A stretch of DNA of 64,000 nucleotides from Rutidosis leptorrhynchoides (GCF_046630445.1 NC_092340.1:367249001-367313000), one strand, 5' to 3'; positions 36,508 through 50,013 are shown, counted from the first letter of the stretch. Made by a program: numbers and translations. Notes: generated by a model not told the origin, from the letters alone.

Positions 36508-36540
36508 TTGTGGCTGCTTTCCATGGAGCAGGAAGTAATT
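36508..36540 (+). pseudogene. Possible last exon of the NOI-type gene
   Basis: After a pyrimidine-rich stretch and CTCAAG, one frame reads GCGCFPWSRK and then stop. Cys-rich endings of this kind are the lipid-anchored C-termini of RIN4/NOI proteins. However, the 32655 donor is phase 0 and this frame needs another phase, so either an intermediate exon is missing or the match is chance. Confidence 0.3.
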
Positions 36541-38400
36541 CTGAATTGGAGTTTTTGTGGATGTTTAATATAGGGGTGACTGGGTGAGCAAGAGTACCTA
36601 ATTACCGTAATCGAACTGATGCGGTTATATGTCCATATGTGTGCTCCTAGTTCTTATTGTCATCGTGTATAGTTTGCTCATCGTGTATTAGTGTGTTGTG
36701 TGTTTCTTAGTTTCTGCAGTGTGCTGTTTCTCCACTTGTGACGATCGCTCCAAATCCATATGGACGAACACGTCATTCATCGATTTCATTGCGAGGTATT
36801 TGACCTCTATATGATATGTTTTGTAAACATTGCATTCTTTTGAAAAGGCACACCATAAATGAATATTTAAATCAAAGGTTTTCGACATCTGATGATTTCT
36901 ACATATAGACAATCACCGTAAATAATAGTTTACAATAGTACTTCCATTGACAATGCAGTCAAAATAAGATACATGGTGATGATTTGGTGAATGCAACGTT
37001 TCCTTGAAAAATATGCCATGTAAGACTCCATGCACATAGCTTGTCTAATATATAAGCAAACAGCGGAAGACTTCTAGGGAACATGAGAATAAACATGCTA
37101 ACAAGTGTCAACACAAAGGTTGGTGAGTTCATAGTTTTAGTGTTTCGCATAATCTGTATATAAAGGTGGATCACAAGATTTCAGTTGTTCCATCCAGAAA
37201 CGTTTATCAAAATATTCTACGAAATTGAGCACCCTGGTAACTAAACTTAACGTATATATAATTTGAACCTTTTGTATAATCATCTTAATAATACACGCAA
37301 ACCAACGTGTACGCTTCTCAAATAGCATACGTCCGTTAAAAGGCTAGTGCTCTAGCTCGAACGGGGATATCAAGCCCTATGGATCCATATACTACTACTC
37401 GCGCCCACCAGTTCTTATAACCGGCAGTTACTAGTTACCAAAGCTAAGGGATTTTCGGTTCAAACTCAGTGTAGAATTAAGTATGTACTTGTATCCATTG
37501 CGTTTTTAAAATAAAGTGCATGTATTCTCAGCCCAAAAATATAGATTGCAAAAGCAATTAAAATGGGAGCAAATGAAACTCACCTTAGCAGCATATAAAG
37601 TCGTTCACCAAAACGTGACCGAAACTCTGACCAAATAACCGTAGATCTCAACCTAGAGAACATATGTTGGTCAATAAATGTCTATCAAGCTAGGTCAGGT
37701 CATAGTGTATCACAATCCTAATGCTCGAGATCGACATACAAAAGTTATCCAAAGTCGTTTCAAAAAGTCAATTTTGACAATAATTTAACAAAACGAGACA
37801 TACCTTATATAAGGAGTCATTTACTCGGTTGGTAATATTCAAAAATCCAATTTATCAATCTTACAAACAAGTTGTTTAAATATTAATTGCAGATTCATAA
37901 ACAATTCCAATTAACGTCAATTATAATTCAGTTGATCATATCCTTTAATCCGTTCATCGAAACTATTCGATATCTAAATGAAAAGTTATTGATTTTTTGC
38001 CAGCTTTCCAAAAACATGTATATCATATACCTTTTACCAGTAATATATGTATTTAATTCGTGATTCATTATAAACTGTTTAGCGACGAAATTTAGCATAC
38101 AAGCATGTATAAATATATATACTCGAGCACTAGACATGGATACACAATTAATATATAAAATATAAAATATGAGTGCTTACGTATCAGTATTGAGATTCAA
38201 TATTGTAGGAAAGTACGTAGACATAACGGAGATGATAAACACTAGGTTTGATTCACAAATATACCCCCGAACATTACCCATAACCTCCTTGGCAATAACT
38301 CATAATTTCCTTAGTTCTATCTCGCTTGAAAACCATTTTGAAAGTGACACGCTCATAACCTCGTCGTAGTATTTTATGTATAATACTAATTAATAATAAT

Positions 38401-38441
38401 ATTAATAATAATAATTAATAAGATTAAAAATAATATTAATC

Positions 38442-38494
<53 letters not shown>

Positions 38495-38515
38495 CTTAAT
38501 AATAATAATAATAAT
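38401..38515. repeat. (AAT)n microsatellite within LTR
   Basis: Imperfect AAT/ATT repeats, with the purest run at about 38441-38493, inside the third-family LTR. Confidence 0.9.
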
Positions 38516-38603
38516 TTAAATACGGAGGAAGTAATATAAATAAATATGTGTGTGTGGCAAACAACTGAACTCGCGAGCTTTTATAATGTTTTCTGAATCT
38601 GAT

Positions 38604-38654
38604 GCCCATGCGATCGCATGGGCTTCTAGTGCAAATGCCATGCGATCGCATGGC
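38604..38654. repeat. Paired perfect palindromes in third-family LTR
   Basis: GCCCATGCGATCGCATGGGC (38604-38623) is a perfect 20-bp palindrome. GCCATGCGATCGCATGGC (38637-38654) is a perfect 18-bp palindrome with the same core. Centres are 32 bp apart. Confidence 0.95.
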
Positions 38655-39400
38655 CTGCCTGGACAGCTCACATCTCTTTTGTACACTAGCTTGTCGACAT
38701 ATTTTTTAATTATAAATATAATATAATTAATTTATATAATTAATTATATATTATATTAAATTCACGTGCATAGTGGACTTGTAATTTTTGTTCCGATAAG
38801 TCGTACGTCGTCACTCGACTTATGTCCCGGTTCCGGTTTCTCGAACACATTTTCGTACGCTTAGAAAACTCGCAATTTACGTTTTGTGACTCGTACCTTT
38901 GTCAAAATATAATCTTAAATTATCAATAAACTATATCATTCAAAGTGTATCTTAAACTTTCGAGTGTTTTGGTCATTTACTTCTATAAATCATTGTCTCG
39001 CTATTTGTTAATATATATATAATAACAAATCGTTTTATGACCAAGTTAATATATATTTTCAGCATTCATAAACACGTTTTAAATATACGTCGCAAATTAT
39101 TCATACAATTAATATTCCAACTTATCATATATATTCAAATAAATATTTAAACCAATAAGTTTAATGTACGGTATCAAACAATTAATACATTGTTACATTT
39201 TCAAGTTATAGTATATATATATGTATCTATATACATATAATTGTTCACGAATCGTCAAGAACAACCGAAAGGTATTTGAATATATGAAAGTAGTTCAAAA
39301 ATTTTGAGATTTAGTTTTACAGACTTTGCTTATCGTGTCGGAAATGTTAATCATACAAAGATTAAGTTTAAATTTGGTTAGAAATTTTCGGGTCATCACA

Positions 39401-39642
39401 GTACCTACCCGTTAGAGAAATTTCGTCCCGAAATTTGAGTGAGGTCGTCATGACTAACAATAAAAATGTTTTCATGACGTATATTAGTTGATAAATAGAA
39501 ATTTATTACCGTTGAATAATATGGACAAAACAATCCGATTACTCGAAGTGTATGAGGGAAGTAATCGTAATAGAGTGAAATGGAGAATAGAGATTCGTTT
39601 TAACTCTTGACGTAGTAAAAATTGATTTCCGGAATTTAAGGA
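39401..39642 (-). mobile_element. 3' internal remnant of third-family gypsy element
   Basis: The sequence next to the LTR contains the conserved pre-LTR hairpin and then loses recognisable features. It is cut off at 39643 by the LARD-like element. Confidence 0.55.
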
Positions 39643-42128
39643 TGCAACAACCCAACCCGTTATCCAATCGACAAAGCTTAAATTTTTTTTTTATTATCAA
39701 ATCTGGCCAGTTCAGCATTCGGCGAGGCGCGCCCCACTGTGGAGCGGCGCTCCAAAGTGGTCTGTCCACTCTTTCCCTTTTTTGACAAAAAGATCGTCCA
39801 CTTCCGGGCACTTTTAGACGAAACGGTTTTCACAACACGATAAAGTAAGTAAAACTAACACGTTTTCATAATAAAACAAGTTTTACAACTCCGGGCCCAC
39901 ATCGACCCAATTTACAACAAGTGACCATTTCGACCCATTTTAGTTTAATACAAAACTTAGACCGAGCATGGCGATTGGGGATACGCTACCCAATCCTAAT
40001 CAATCCAAAGCACGTCCTCTAAAGCAACCTACACAATCCAATGGTTCTCACGATTACCCGAGCCATCACCTCCACACGAATCTATAAAAATGTAAACAAC
40101 GAGAGAGTAAGCTATGGGAGCTTAGTGAATGCAATAATTATACACATACATATATAATATACCTACTTGCAAACACTTACTCACATACCGCATACATGCT
40201 AGCAACACAAATAGCTTATCATCACAAATACAAAGCTATAAACCTCCAATACCACAAGCAAGCACAACAAGAGCATATATATAACCCGAACAATATAATA
40301 TGCTACACTACAACACAATAACCATGGTTAACCAATAACACAAGGGAATGATACTTCGAATTTCCCATCGGTGTTTGTAACAACCGTTAGTGTACAACGA
40401 AATATATCACTAACCCCTAGGCGACACGGACAACGAAATATCCGTTCAAGCAATCGTTAGTGTACAACGAAATATATCACTAACTCTTGGGCAATTTGGA
40501 CAATGAAATATCCATCGTTAGTGTACAACGAAATATATCACTAACTCTTGGTGGTATAGACACGTATACCCGGCCCCATCCCCCGCCCTACAAATAGATA
40601 CATTATATACACACATGTATAATAATTCCACTCACCTCGTGAACTCGAGCATTACAAACATGCGCGAAATCCCCACCACACGCGACCGAGAAAGATTTTA
40701 CCTATAATACGCATATAGGTATACACATAATCAACATACAACCTCATTTGGACTCTCGACCCGCCCGAATGAACAACAAGTGCAAAATATACCCTTTTGC
40801 ACTTTTAACGCTACCCGAAGGTCCAAAACTAACGAGACTAGTTTCCGCGTTCTCGAAATACCCAAATATGTCAACTTTAACCTTTAAACGCATACTAGCT
40901 CGTATTTTACACAAAACCCATTCCATGGTTGACCAAGTTTGACTTTATTGCTAAAACACCAAATTTTAACCTAAAATCACTTCTCGCGAGTAATTACATC
41001 AAAAGCATCATTTAACACTTAACAAAAGCGTTTAACATCCAATTAATCCAAATTAGTGTCATCCTCAATTTTGACCCAATTCAAATTGCTCATTTTAACC
41101 AAAGTCATAAAACGCCCCAAAATCACTAACGACTAGTGATTATATTTTCAAGACAACCACTAACACTTAAATCAAGTATTTACCTACTTGATTTACCAAA
41201 ACTTGACTTAAAACTTAATTTAACACCGAATCAAGCTTACTTGTCCCGAAATATCCATTTGACCCATTTTGACCTAAATTAGGGTTTACACCCAAAAACC
41301 AAGTCAACACAAGTGTTCTAACGTTTAACCAACACACGCAAGACCCAAACTCATAATTTCATCACTCGAAACCCTAAGTCACCCATTTAGGCTTACTTAC
41401 TTGAATCTTACCCAAAACCCCCAAATTTCACAATAAAAATGGGTTTATAACACTAACTAACACAACCCTAACTCAAACAATAATCTTAACAATGAAATTC
41501 GGATTAGGGTTTACCTCAAGCACCAAAACGAGCTCTAGTAGCTAGAAACACCAAGGAGAACCAAAACCCGCTTCCAATTTGGGCAAAAATCACCATCTTC
41601 ATCATCCATTCAAGCTTCCTCTCTCTAGAACTCACTCTCTCCCTCTAAGATAAGATGGGAGTGTTGTGTGGATGTCAAAATGATCCAAAAGTGGATCTAA
41701 AACTGATATTAAAGCGACAAATCCTTCCATAAGTGAAAGGACCAAAGTACCCCTCATTTACCCTTTAAAAAAGGCTGAAAATTGCATCAGACGGGATCGG
41801 AGCGCCGTGCCAAAGAGTGGAGCGCCGCTCCAACCTTCAGGTCAGTTTTCAGCAACTTGTTTTGGCCATAACTTTTTGACCGTAGCTCCGTTTTCGATGA
41901 ATCAAATATCATTGGAAACGTAATAAGATTTTCTTTCCAATGGTAAGGCTTTGAAACATCAACACAAACTTTATTTGGGGTTGAAAAGATGCGTACACAC
42001 CTTGTCACTTCAGACAACGTCCAGTTTCCTTCGACGTTCTAGCAAACAACATGTACGTGCTTCGTACACTTCATACACGCATCGTACACCATATATACAT
42101 TATGTACAATGAATATTTGGGTCTTACA
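39643..42128 (-). repeat. Lower (3') LTR of LARD-like element
   Basis: On the minus strand it runs TGTAAGACCC to GGGTTGTTGCA (last bases mutated from TACA). It has GC-rich palindrome pairs at 39721-39753 and 41799-41831, both with centres 20 bp apart, and three copies of a unit containing ttagtgtacaacgaaatata (40387-40553). Confidence 0.85.
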
Positions 42129-45100
42129 ACTCTCTCCCACTTAAACTCGATCATGTCCTCGTGATCTTCGTTACTCAACCCATCCGGACCTACACCCTAT
42201 GGTCCTTCGACGTACTTTCGAACTCGAAGTCTACGAAATTTCCCGCAACGCGAAGATCTTACACCGCACTTAAGCGACCCTTCCGATGAATCACCCCCTT
42301 TCAACTTAAATCTCCATCCACGATTTACCAAATCCACGAATCCGAGCACTAGAAACTTGCTCAATCCCTCACATCGGGAAGAACTCAACCAATCTCGTAC
42401 CGAGATATCACCCCTTTGGTGTACCCTTCACAAGTACAATGCCAAGAGTAACCACGTCCCACAATAAGGTCAACATCCAAAACGACGAAGACCGAGTAAA
42501 AGTAAATCCTTACGGATAACACTTACCACTTAACATCCCTTCAAATTCTCTCGGTTATAACTCGCAACAAGCTACATCCTTAACTAAATCACCCAACGCG
42601 ATCTACTAGGTCCACTACGCCGTGAGCCAAGTCTTGCATTAATCCAAATCGAGAAGGATTTATGTCGCGTCAAACCTCCGGACTTCAACGACTCGTAAAC
42701 CAGCCAATCAAGAATGTTCTATGAATTAAGAACTAACTTCCTCTGTCTCCACCACCGGGTCATTCCTTCGACGAAGAAATTTTGGTAACGCCAAATAATC
42801 ACCCTAAGAACACAAACTTTCCCATCAATCGATCCGCACACGACCACCAGTCTCTGGATTAATCCAGGATGACGATAATACACCACAAGTTAGACAAAAC
42901 ATCAATACTCGACACAGGGTTTCTCCCCTAAACCCAACAACACATCCATACAATACGGCTTCCTAGCACTAGCATGGAAACTATTTGTGCACTAGAATCC
43001 TGTCAATAGCGAAGTATCATCCCAACAATTCTCAATTCGTCACGCGACCTTCAAAAGTATTCACCAATGTCAGGTGAATCCTCCAACCTAGACCGTCCGT
43101 TAAGGATGGTTTCGACATTTCAATGCGGCTAACGGGTCGCGTCACTAGGGAATGCACCCTCGCAAACAAACAAAACCCGCGTGTCTCTATGTGAGACAAT
43201 CGGAAATAGAACTCCCCGCCTCACAATCATCCATAAAGTGGAATAATCCACCGAAAATATCCACAATCACATTTCCCGAAAGGGAAAATACAGTATCCAT
43301 ATCGAAATCGAACTCGTACCTACTCAACAGCATTATCCGGGTTTCGCGCCAACCCAATTTTACATCACGAGAGCACCCGCAACGACAATTACATTCTCTC
43401 ACGTCCGTGATCTCAAACTTCACACTTGGTCTCATACCGCACTTGGTACTTCACGACCACCTTATACAAGAAGACTTACGCTTCACTTGATCTAACACCA
43501 CCGGAGATTCCTTGGGCGGCAGTAAAAACTCCCCCACTTAGGATTTATCTCTCCATTCTCACCGCCAAGATGATAACATCCCGCGAAATTGTAATTCCAC
43601 GTCACACCTGACCATTCTCACCGTTGGTCATAAACATCAAATCACCGTAAATTCACTTTAGGCTCTTAGAGCCGACATGTACAATCACTTGAGATGTCGT
43701 ACACGCGACGACATCGCACCGTCATACCACAAATCATAATTTACAGCTCTTCATCGTTCGCAAAGCGAACTCCACCAAAGTCCCACACACGCCTCTATGA
43801 CTAGGCATATGCCACTCCGCTTAATCAGTCGTGCATCACAGTCGAGATCACCTGACCTTCTACGCAACGAACCATTATTAACAATTGCTCACTCTCATGG
43901 GGAAGAGTGACCAATCCAACACAATAATTGCATCGACCGCAATATCAACGCTTCATCATAACCTTCGACCTAATCGACCATTAAGTCCATCACCGGCTCA
44001 CCGGTCATCCTTACTCGTCCATCACATAAGAGCAACAAGATTCGCTCATCTGCCACTTCATAAGAAGTATTTACTGCAATGCTCCTAAACTTCGACTTTC
44101 GCAACCGTCGAATTACTATCACCCGTCGATCACTATTTAAAATCTTTGATGCTTCAAAAGGGTATCTCACAGGCACCCTAAGCACAAAGTGATCACACCA
44201 TCACCGGAGTTGAACATTACACTAGCAGGTATAAGAGGGCACCTGACGCCGTGTCATGCAGATTCCCACCACAATCAACCGAATTTTAGAAACTCGATCT
44301 TTAGGTTCCATACACCCGATGTCACCTATCTCTATAATAATGACCCGAAGTCATATCCACCCGACAAACCTTACGGTTTATCGTCTTATCGAAATTTCCT
44401 AGCGATCACACGCTACCCGCAATTTCCGCAAGGCTAAACGATATAGCCCCACGAAACCTTTCATCTAACGCTAAAGAGATGCTTGGAAACACCAAGTCTT
44501 ACACTCTTCCGCACATCTCGATAAAAACCACTACTACAAGGGATATTCTATTAGGAATGTTACCTTATAAGCCACAACACACTAACACAATCATCGTCAT
44601 ACGGGTCCCACTCCCATGAGTTCAACGACCCGGAGACTCCTCGATTCGCCAATTCCAAGGAGACTCACAACTAGAATCCTAACACGATTCTCTAACCACA
44701 CACTCTACCGAGTGTAACTCAAAACTACAATCATTAGACTTATTGCATTCCATTACGGAATTCAAGTCTTCACCGCACACACGCACACGTAAGTCGATCA
44801 TCCTAGTTATGATGGGTAACTAAAACCAATAACAATCTCAACAGTGCACCCACTACTTAGGGTGATTAAGCACGCACCAAACTCGTGAGTTGGCTTGCTC
44901 ACTTAACTAATCGAATCCATCGTACACTTCCCGACTCGTAAAGAACTCGATGTGACAACAAGCACATCACTCGAGACTACTATATTCTAGGAACCAATAA
45001 AAGATTCCTAATTCGTCCCGTTCTACCCCAACCATGCCACGTTTCCCCCGTTCGGTACTTGTCATATCATGCTTGGTGTCAAGATACACTTTCGTAATAA

Positions 45101-45666
45101 TGGTGATCGGTCATTATTACAAATGCGTATCTTACCATTTCCACATGGTCACGCAAAGTACTTTACCCAGTCTGACGCAACATTCACACAAAATAACACG
45201 CGATAACTCCTAGTACCCGAATGACCCAAGTCCTTACCGTGAACTTGATCACTCAAACCACCAAACATGCGAATCTCTCCAATAGATTCGTCCCTAGGAC
45301 ACCGCACCAAAAGGTACTTGTATATATACACCAATATACAATAATAATAAACGTACACAAGTACACCACAACAACAAGTCAACCTACAACCTAGGTGACT
45401 ATCACTAAGACAACGTCCAAGTTCGCCTACTTACATTAGGCACTAGCGATCTAAGGCACTAGTTTACACATGAAATAGGGCCCCACAAAATTTCACATTG
45501 GACAAGCACAAGTCCTAGTTAGTCACCTACTCTAAGGCACTAACAAATCTCAATCCGACCCGTAATCCTACAAGTCCCGCAATTAACGCACCACTATCAA
45601 TAAGTCTAAGACTAGGCACCTATCCCAAGGTCACCTAATTCCCTTAGACCATGCTCTGATACCACT
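42129..45666 (-). other. Non-coding interior of LARD-like element
   Basis: 3.5 kb with no recognisable protein on either strand. The only clear functional sites are the purine tract at its lower end and the primer-binding site at its upper end. Confidence 0.75.
45653..45664 (-). other. Primer-binding site of LARD-like element
   Basis: GCTCTGATACCA on the plus strand is TGGTATCAGAGC on the minus strand, complementary to initiator Met-tRNA, two bases from the upper LTR. Confidence 0.9.
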
Positions 45667-48151
45667 TGTAACAACCCAACACGTTATCCAACCGACAACG
45701 CTTAAAATTTTTTTTTTATCACATCTGGCCAGTTCAGCATTCGGCGCGGCGCGCCCCACTGTGGAGCGGCGCTCCAAAGTGGTCTGTCCACTCTTTCCCT
45801 TTTTTGACAAAAAGATCGTCCACTTCCGGGCACTTTTAGATGAAACGGTTTTCACAACACGATAAAGTAAGTAAAACTAACACGTTTTCATAATAAAACA
45901 AGTTTTACAACTCCGGGCCCACATCGACCCAATTTACAACAAGTGACCATTTCGACCCATTTTAGTTTAATACAAAACTTAGACCGAGCATGGCGATTGG
46001 GGATACGCTACCCAATCCTAATCAATCCAAAGCACGTCCTCTAAAGCAACCTACACAATCCAATGGTTCTCACGATTACCCGAGCCATCACCTCTACGCG
46101 AATCTATAAAAATGTAAACAACGAGAGGGTAAGCTATGAGAGCTTATTGAATGCAATAATTATACACATACATATATAATATACCTACTTGAAAACACTT
46201 ACTCACATACCGCATACATGCTAGCAACACAAATAGCTTATCATCACAAATACAAAGCTATAAACCTCCAATACCACAAGCTAGCACAACAATAGCATAT
46301 ATATAACCCGAACAATATAATATGCTACACTATAACACAATAACCATGGTTAACCAATAACACAAGGGAATGGTACTTCGAATTTCCTATCGGTGTTCGT
46401 AACAACCGTTAGTGTACAACGAAATATATCACTAACCCCTAGGCGACACGGACAACGAAATATCCGTTCAAGCAATCGTTAGTGTACAACGAAATATATC
46501 ACTAACTCTTGGGCAATTTGGACAACGAAATATCCATCGTTAGTGTACAACGAAATATATCACTAACTCTTGGTGGTATAGACACGTATACCCGACCCCA
46601 TCCCCCGCCCTACAAATAGATACATTATATACACACATGTATAATCATTCCACTCACCTCGTGAACTCGAGCATTACAAACCATGCGCGAAATCCCCACC
46701 ACACGCGACCGAGCAAGATTTTACCTATAATACGCATATAGGTATACACATAATCAACATACAACCTCATTTGGACTCTCGACCCGCCCGAATGAACAAC
46801 AAGTGCAAAATATACCCTTTTGCACTTTTAACGCTACCCGAAGGTCCAAAACTAACGAGACTAGTTTCCGCGTTCTCGAAATACCCAAATATGTCAACTT
46901 TAACCTTTAAACGCATACTAGCTTGTATTTTACACAAAACCCATTCCATGGTTGACCAAGTTTGACTTTATTGCTAAAACACCAAATTTTAACCTAAAAT
47001 CACTTCTCGCGAGTAATTACATCAAAAACATCATTTAACACTTAACAAAAGCGTTTAACATCCAATTAATCCAAATTAGTGTCATCCTCAATTTTGACCC
47101 AATTCAAATTGCTCATTTTAACCAAAGTCATAAAACGCCCCAAAATCACTAACGACTAGTGATTATATTTTCAAGACAACCACTAACACTTAAATCAAGT
47201 ATTTACCTACTTGATTTACCAAAACTTGACTTAAAACTTAATTTAACACCGAATCAAGCTTACTTGTCCCGAAATATCCATTTGACCCGTTTTGACCTAA
47301 ATTAGGGTTTACACCCAAAAACCAAGTCAACACAAGTGTTCTAACGTTTAACCAACACACGCAAGACCCAAACTCATAATTTCATCACTCGAAACCCTAA
47401 GTCACCCATTTAGGTTTACTTACTTGAATCTTACCCAAAACCCCCAAATTTCACAATAAAAATGGGTTTATAACACTAACTAACACAAACCCTAACTCAA
47501 ACAATAATCTTAACAATGAAATTCGGATTAGGGTTTACCTCAAGCACCAAAACGAGCTCTAGTAGCTAGAAACACCAAGGAGAACCAAAACCCGCTTCCA
47601 ATTTGGGCAAAAATCACCATCTTCATCATCCATTCAAGCTTCCTCTCTCTAGAACTCACTCTCTCCCTCTAAGATAAGATGGGAGTGTTGTGTGGATGTC
47701 AAAATGATCCAAAAGTGGATCTAAAACTGATATTAAAGCGACAAATCCGTCCATAAGTGAAAGGACCAAAGTACCCCTCATTTACCCTTTAAAAAGGCTG
47801 AAAATTGCATCAGACGGGATCGGAGCGCCGCGCCAAAGAGTGAAGCGCCGCTCCAACCTTCAGTTCAGTTTTCAGTAACTTGTTTTGGCCATAACTTTTT
47901 GACCGTAGCTCCGTTTTCGATGAATCAAATATCGTTAGAAACGTAATAAGATTTTCTTTTCAATGGTAAGGCTTTAAAACATCAACACAAACTTTATTTG
48001 GGGTTGAAAAGATGCGTACACACCTTGTCACTTCAGACAACGTCCAGTTTCCTTCGACGTTCGAGCAAACAACACGTACGTGCTTCGTACACTTCATACA
48101 CGCATCGTACACCATATATACATTATGTACAATAAATATTTGGGTCTTACA
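45667..48151 (-). repeat. Upper LTR of LARD-like element
   Basis: It is nearly identical to 39643-42128. Palindrome pairs are at 45743-45775 and 47822-47854, again with 20-bp spacing. The flanking 48152-48890 repeats the first 740 bp of the lower copy's interior. Confidence 0.85.
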
Positions 48152-48889
48152 ACTCTCTCCCACTTAAAATCGATCACGTCCTCATGATCTTCGTTACTCA
48201 ACCCATCCGGACCTACACCCTATGGTCCTTCGACGTACTTTCGAACTCGAAGTCTACGAAATTTCCCGCAATGCGAAGATCTTACACCGCACTTAAGCGA
48301 CCCTTACGATGAATCACCCCCTTTCAACTTAAATCTCCATCCGCGATTTACCAAATCCACGAATCCGAGCACTAGAAACTTGCTTAATCCCTCACATCGG
48401 GAAGAACTCAACCAATCTCGTACCGAGATATCACCCCTTTGGTGTACCCTTCACAAGTACAATGCCAAGAGTAATCACGTCCCACAATAAGGTCAACATC
48501 CAAAACGAAGAAGACCGAGTAAAAGTAAATCCTTACGGATAACACTTACCACTTAACATCCCTTCAAATTCTCTCGGCTATAACTCGCAACAAGCTACAT
48601 CCTTAACTAAATCACCCAACGCGATCTACTAGGTCCACTACTTCGTGAGTCAAGTCTTGCATTAATCCAAATCGAGAAGGATTTATGTCGCGTCAAACCT
48701 CCGAACTTCAACGACTCGTAAACCAGCTAATCAAGAATGTTCTATGAATCAAGAACTAACTTTCTCTGTGTCCACCACCGGGTCATTCCTTCGACGAAGA
48801 AATTTTGGTAACGCCAAATAATCACCCTAAGAACACAAACTTTCCCATCAATCGATCCGCACAGGACCACCAGTCTCTGGATTAATCCA

Positions 48890-49434
48890 GGATATATATA
48901 TATATATTAAAATGCTTTAATGATGATGTCATTATTAAACTAATTTCTTTGTTAAGAAAAAATCAAAAAGAAAAAGTAAAAAATCTAAGCAAGGTGGGTG
49001 ATGTTATTAATCAAAATAATTTTGAATTAAAATTAAATTTTATTAATTAATTATTATTATTAAATCTTATTAATAATTATTTTAATTATTAAAATTAAAT
49101 AATTTTGAATTATTTTAATTAATTATTTTGAATTGAGTACGAGAAGGTATAAAAGCTAAGTACAAGGAAACCAATTCTAAATTTATATTTTAATTTACAC
49201 TTTTGAAATTAAAATGACAACCAATATTATCTCTTATGATTGGATGTGGATTGTTTAATATGTATTTTAGGTGTTTGATGAAATGTTCAGCTGACGAGTT
49301 TCTTAGTTGGACTCTGTAGTTCTACGGGTCGTTAAACTAAATAACTTTAACATTTACATTCACTTCATACCTAAAACATATCATTAAACTGTTTCGTTTA
49401 AACAAACCCGTGGGTTCACGGGTCATTTCACTAG
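48890..49434 (+). mobile_element. Small non-autonomous Helitron
   Basis: The 3' end is clear: hairpin ACCCGTG-GGTT-CACGGGT (49406-49423), then seven bases, then CTAG (49431-49434) before a T. The 5' end is taken as the point where the LARD interior stops (after CCAGGA); it begins with a TA run instead of the usual TC, so it is degenerate. No coding sequence. Confidence 0.6.

Positions 49435-49436
<2 letters not shown>

Positions 49437-49515
<79 letters not shown>
49437..49515. repeat. (TA)n microsatellite
   Basis: An almost pure TA run directly after the Helitron 3' end. Confidence 0.95.
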
Positions 49516-49517
<2 letters not shown>

Positions 49518-49807
49518 TGTAAGTCAAAGTCAACAATGATTGGTTAACCATCGATATCTACATAACTACTTCGTATTTTTTGTTTATATTTTTTTCCCCT
49601 TTTTTAAACCCTATATAACCATTTACTTTGGGCTTTTTTAAACATGGTCTTTTGACTTGTAAGTTGTACAATACTCCGTATTTCATATTGCAAAATGAAC
49701 GGATAAATGAGGTAGTAAGATTTTTATTTTTCCCCTCGTGTTTAATTATAAGTTAAAATATAAAAAGGAGTTTTACCGATAATCTATAAGATGTTAAAAA
49801 TGTGCAT

Positions 49808-50013
49808 TTTTTTTTTTTTTTACAAAAACAACGATAACATTAAAACGAAGTCTTTTCATCAATAAATGAAAAAACGAACAACGTTACAAGAGAACCGAAA
49901 ACACTGCCACGGTCAAAAGCAGAAAACGAATCCTAAACTAAACAAGAAAAGCTAACAATGCCGAGCCTAGAGCCCAGAACAAAGGAACGTGCAAAGCCCC
50001 TGATCATATTAGA
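49808..50013 (-). mobile_element. 5'-truncated LINE copy with 13-bp target duplication
   Basis: TAAAAATGTGCAT occurs at 49795-49807 and again at 50014-50026. Between them lies about 206 bp whose minus-strand end is a poly(A) run (T run at 49808-49821). A poly(A) tail, no terminal repeats and a long direct duplication are the marks of target-primed reverse transcription. It carries only 3' UTR-like sequence. Confidence 0.85.

Larger units (their letters stand above)
36737..39400 (-). repeat. Gypsy LTR of a third family (about 2.66 kb)
   Basis: On the minus strand it runs TGTGATGACCCGAAAATTTC to GGAGCGATCGTCACA. It is homologous to the solo LTR at 52181-56035. On its upper side the conserved hairpin AAATTTCG-TCC-CGAAATTT (39418-39436), which normally lies just before a 3' LTR, marks this as the 3' LTR of a minus-strand element. 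It contains a palindrome pair (38604-38654), AAT microsatellites and an intron-like donor (minus strand, 37584). Confidence 0.8.
39643..48890 (-). mobile_element. LARD-like non-coding LTR element in tandem LTR-internal-LTR-partial order
   Basis: Two LTRs (39643-42128 and 45667-48151, about 2485 bp each) flank an internal region of 3538 bp. A second, partial internal region (48152-48890), nearly identical to the start of the first, follows the upper LTR. On the minus strand the PBS lies beside the upper LTR and a purine tract (AAGTGGGAGAGT) beside the lower one, which fixes the orientation. The interior holds no open frame above about 110 codons and no gag or pol motif, so any movement needed outside proteins. 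Sharing the middle LTR is what unequal recombination between LTRs of neighbouring copies would leave. Confidence 0.8.

Noticed and set aside
36284-36538. Leu/Val-rich open frame that looks like a membrane protein
   Set aside because: It is the GTT microsatellite tail of a SINE read as codons; only the last ten codons are discussed, as a possible NOI exon.
42129-45666. Several open frames of 60-110 codons in the LARD interior
   Set aside because: They overlap on both strands, match no family and are of a length expected by chance.
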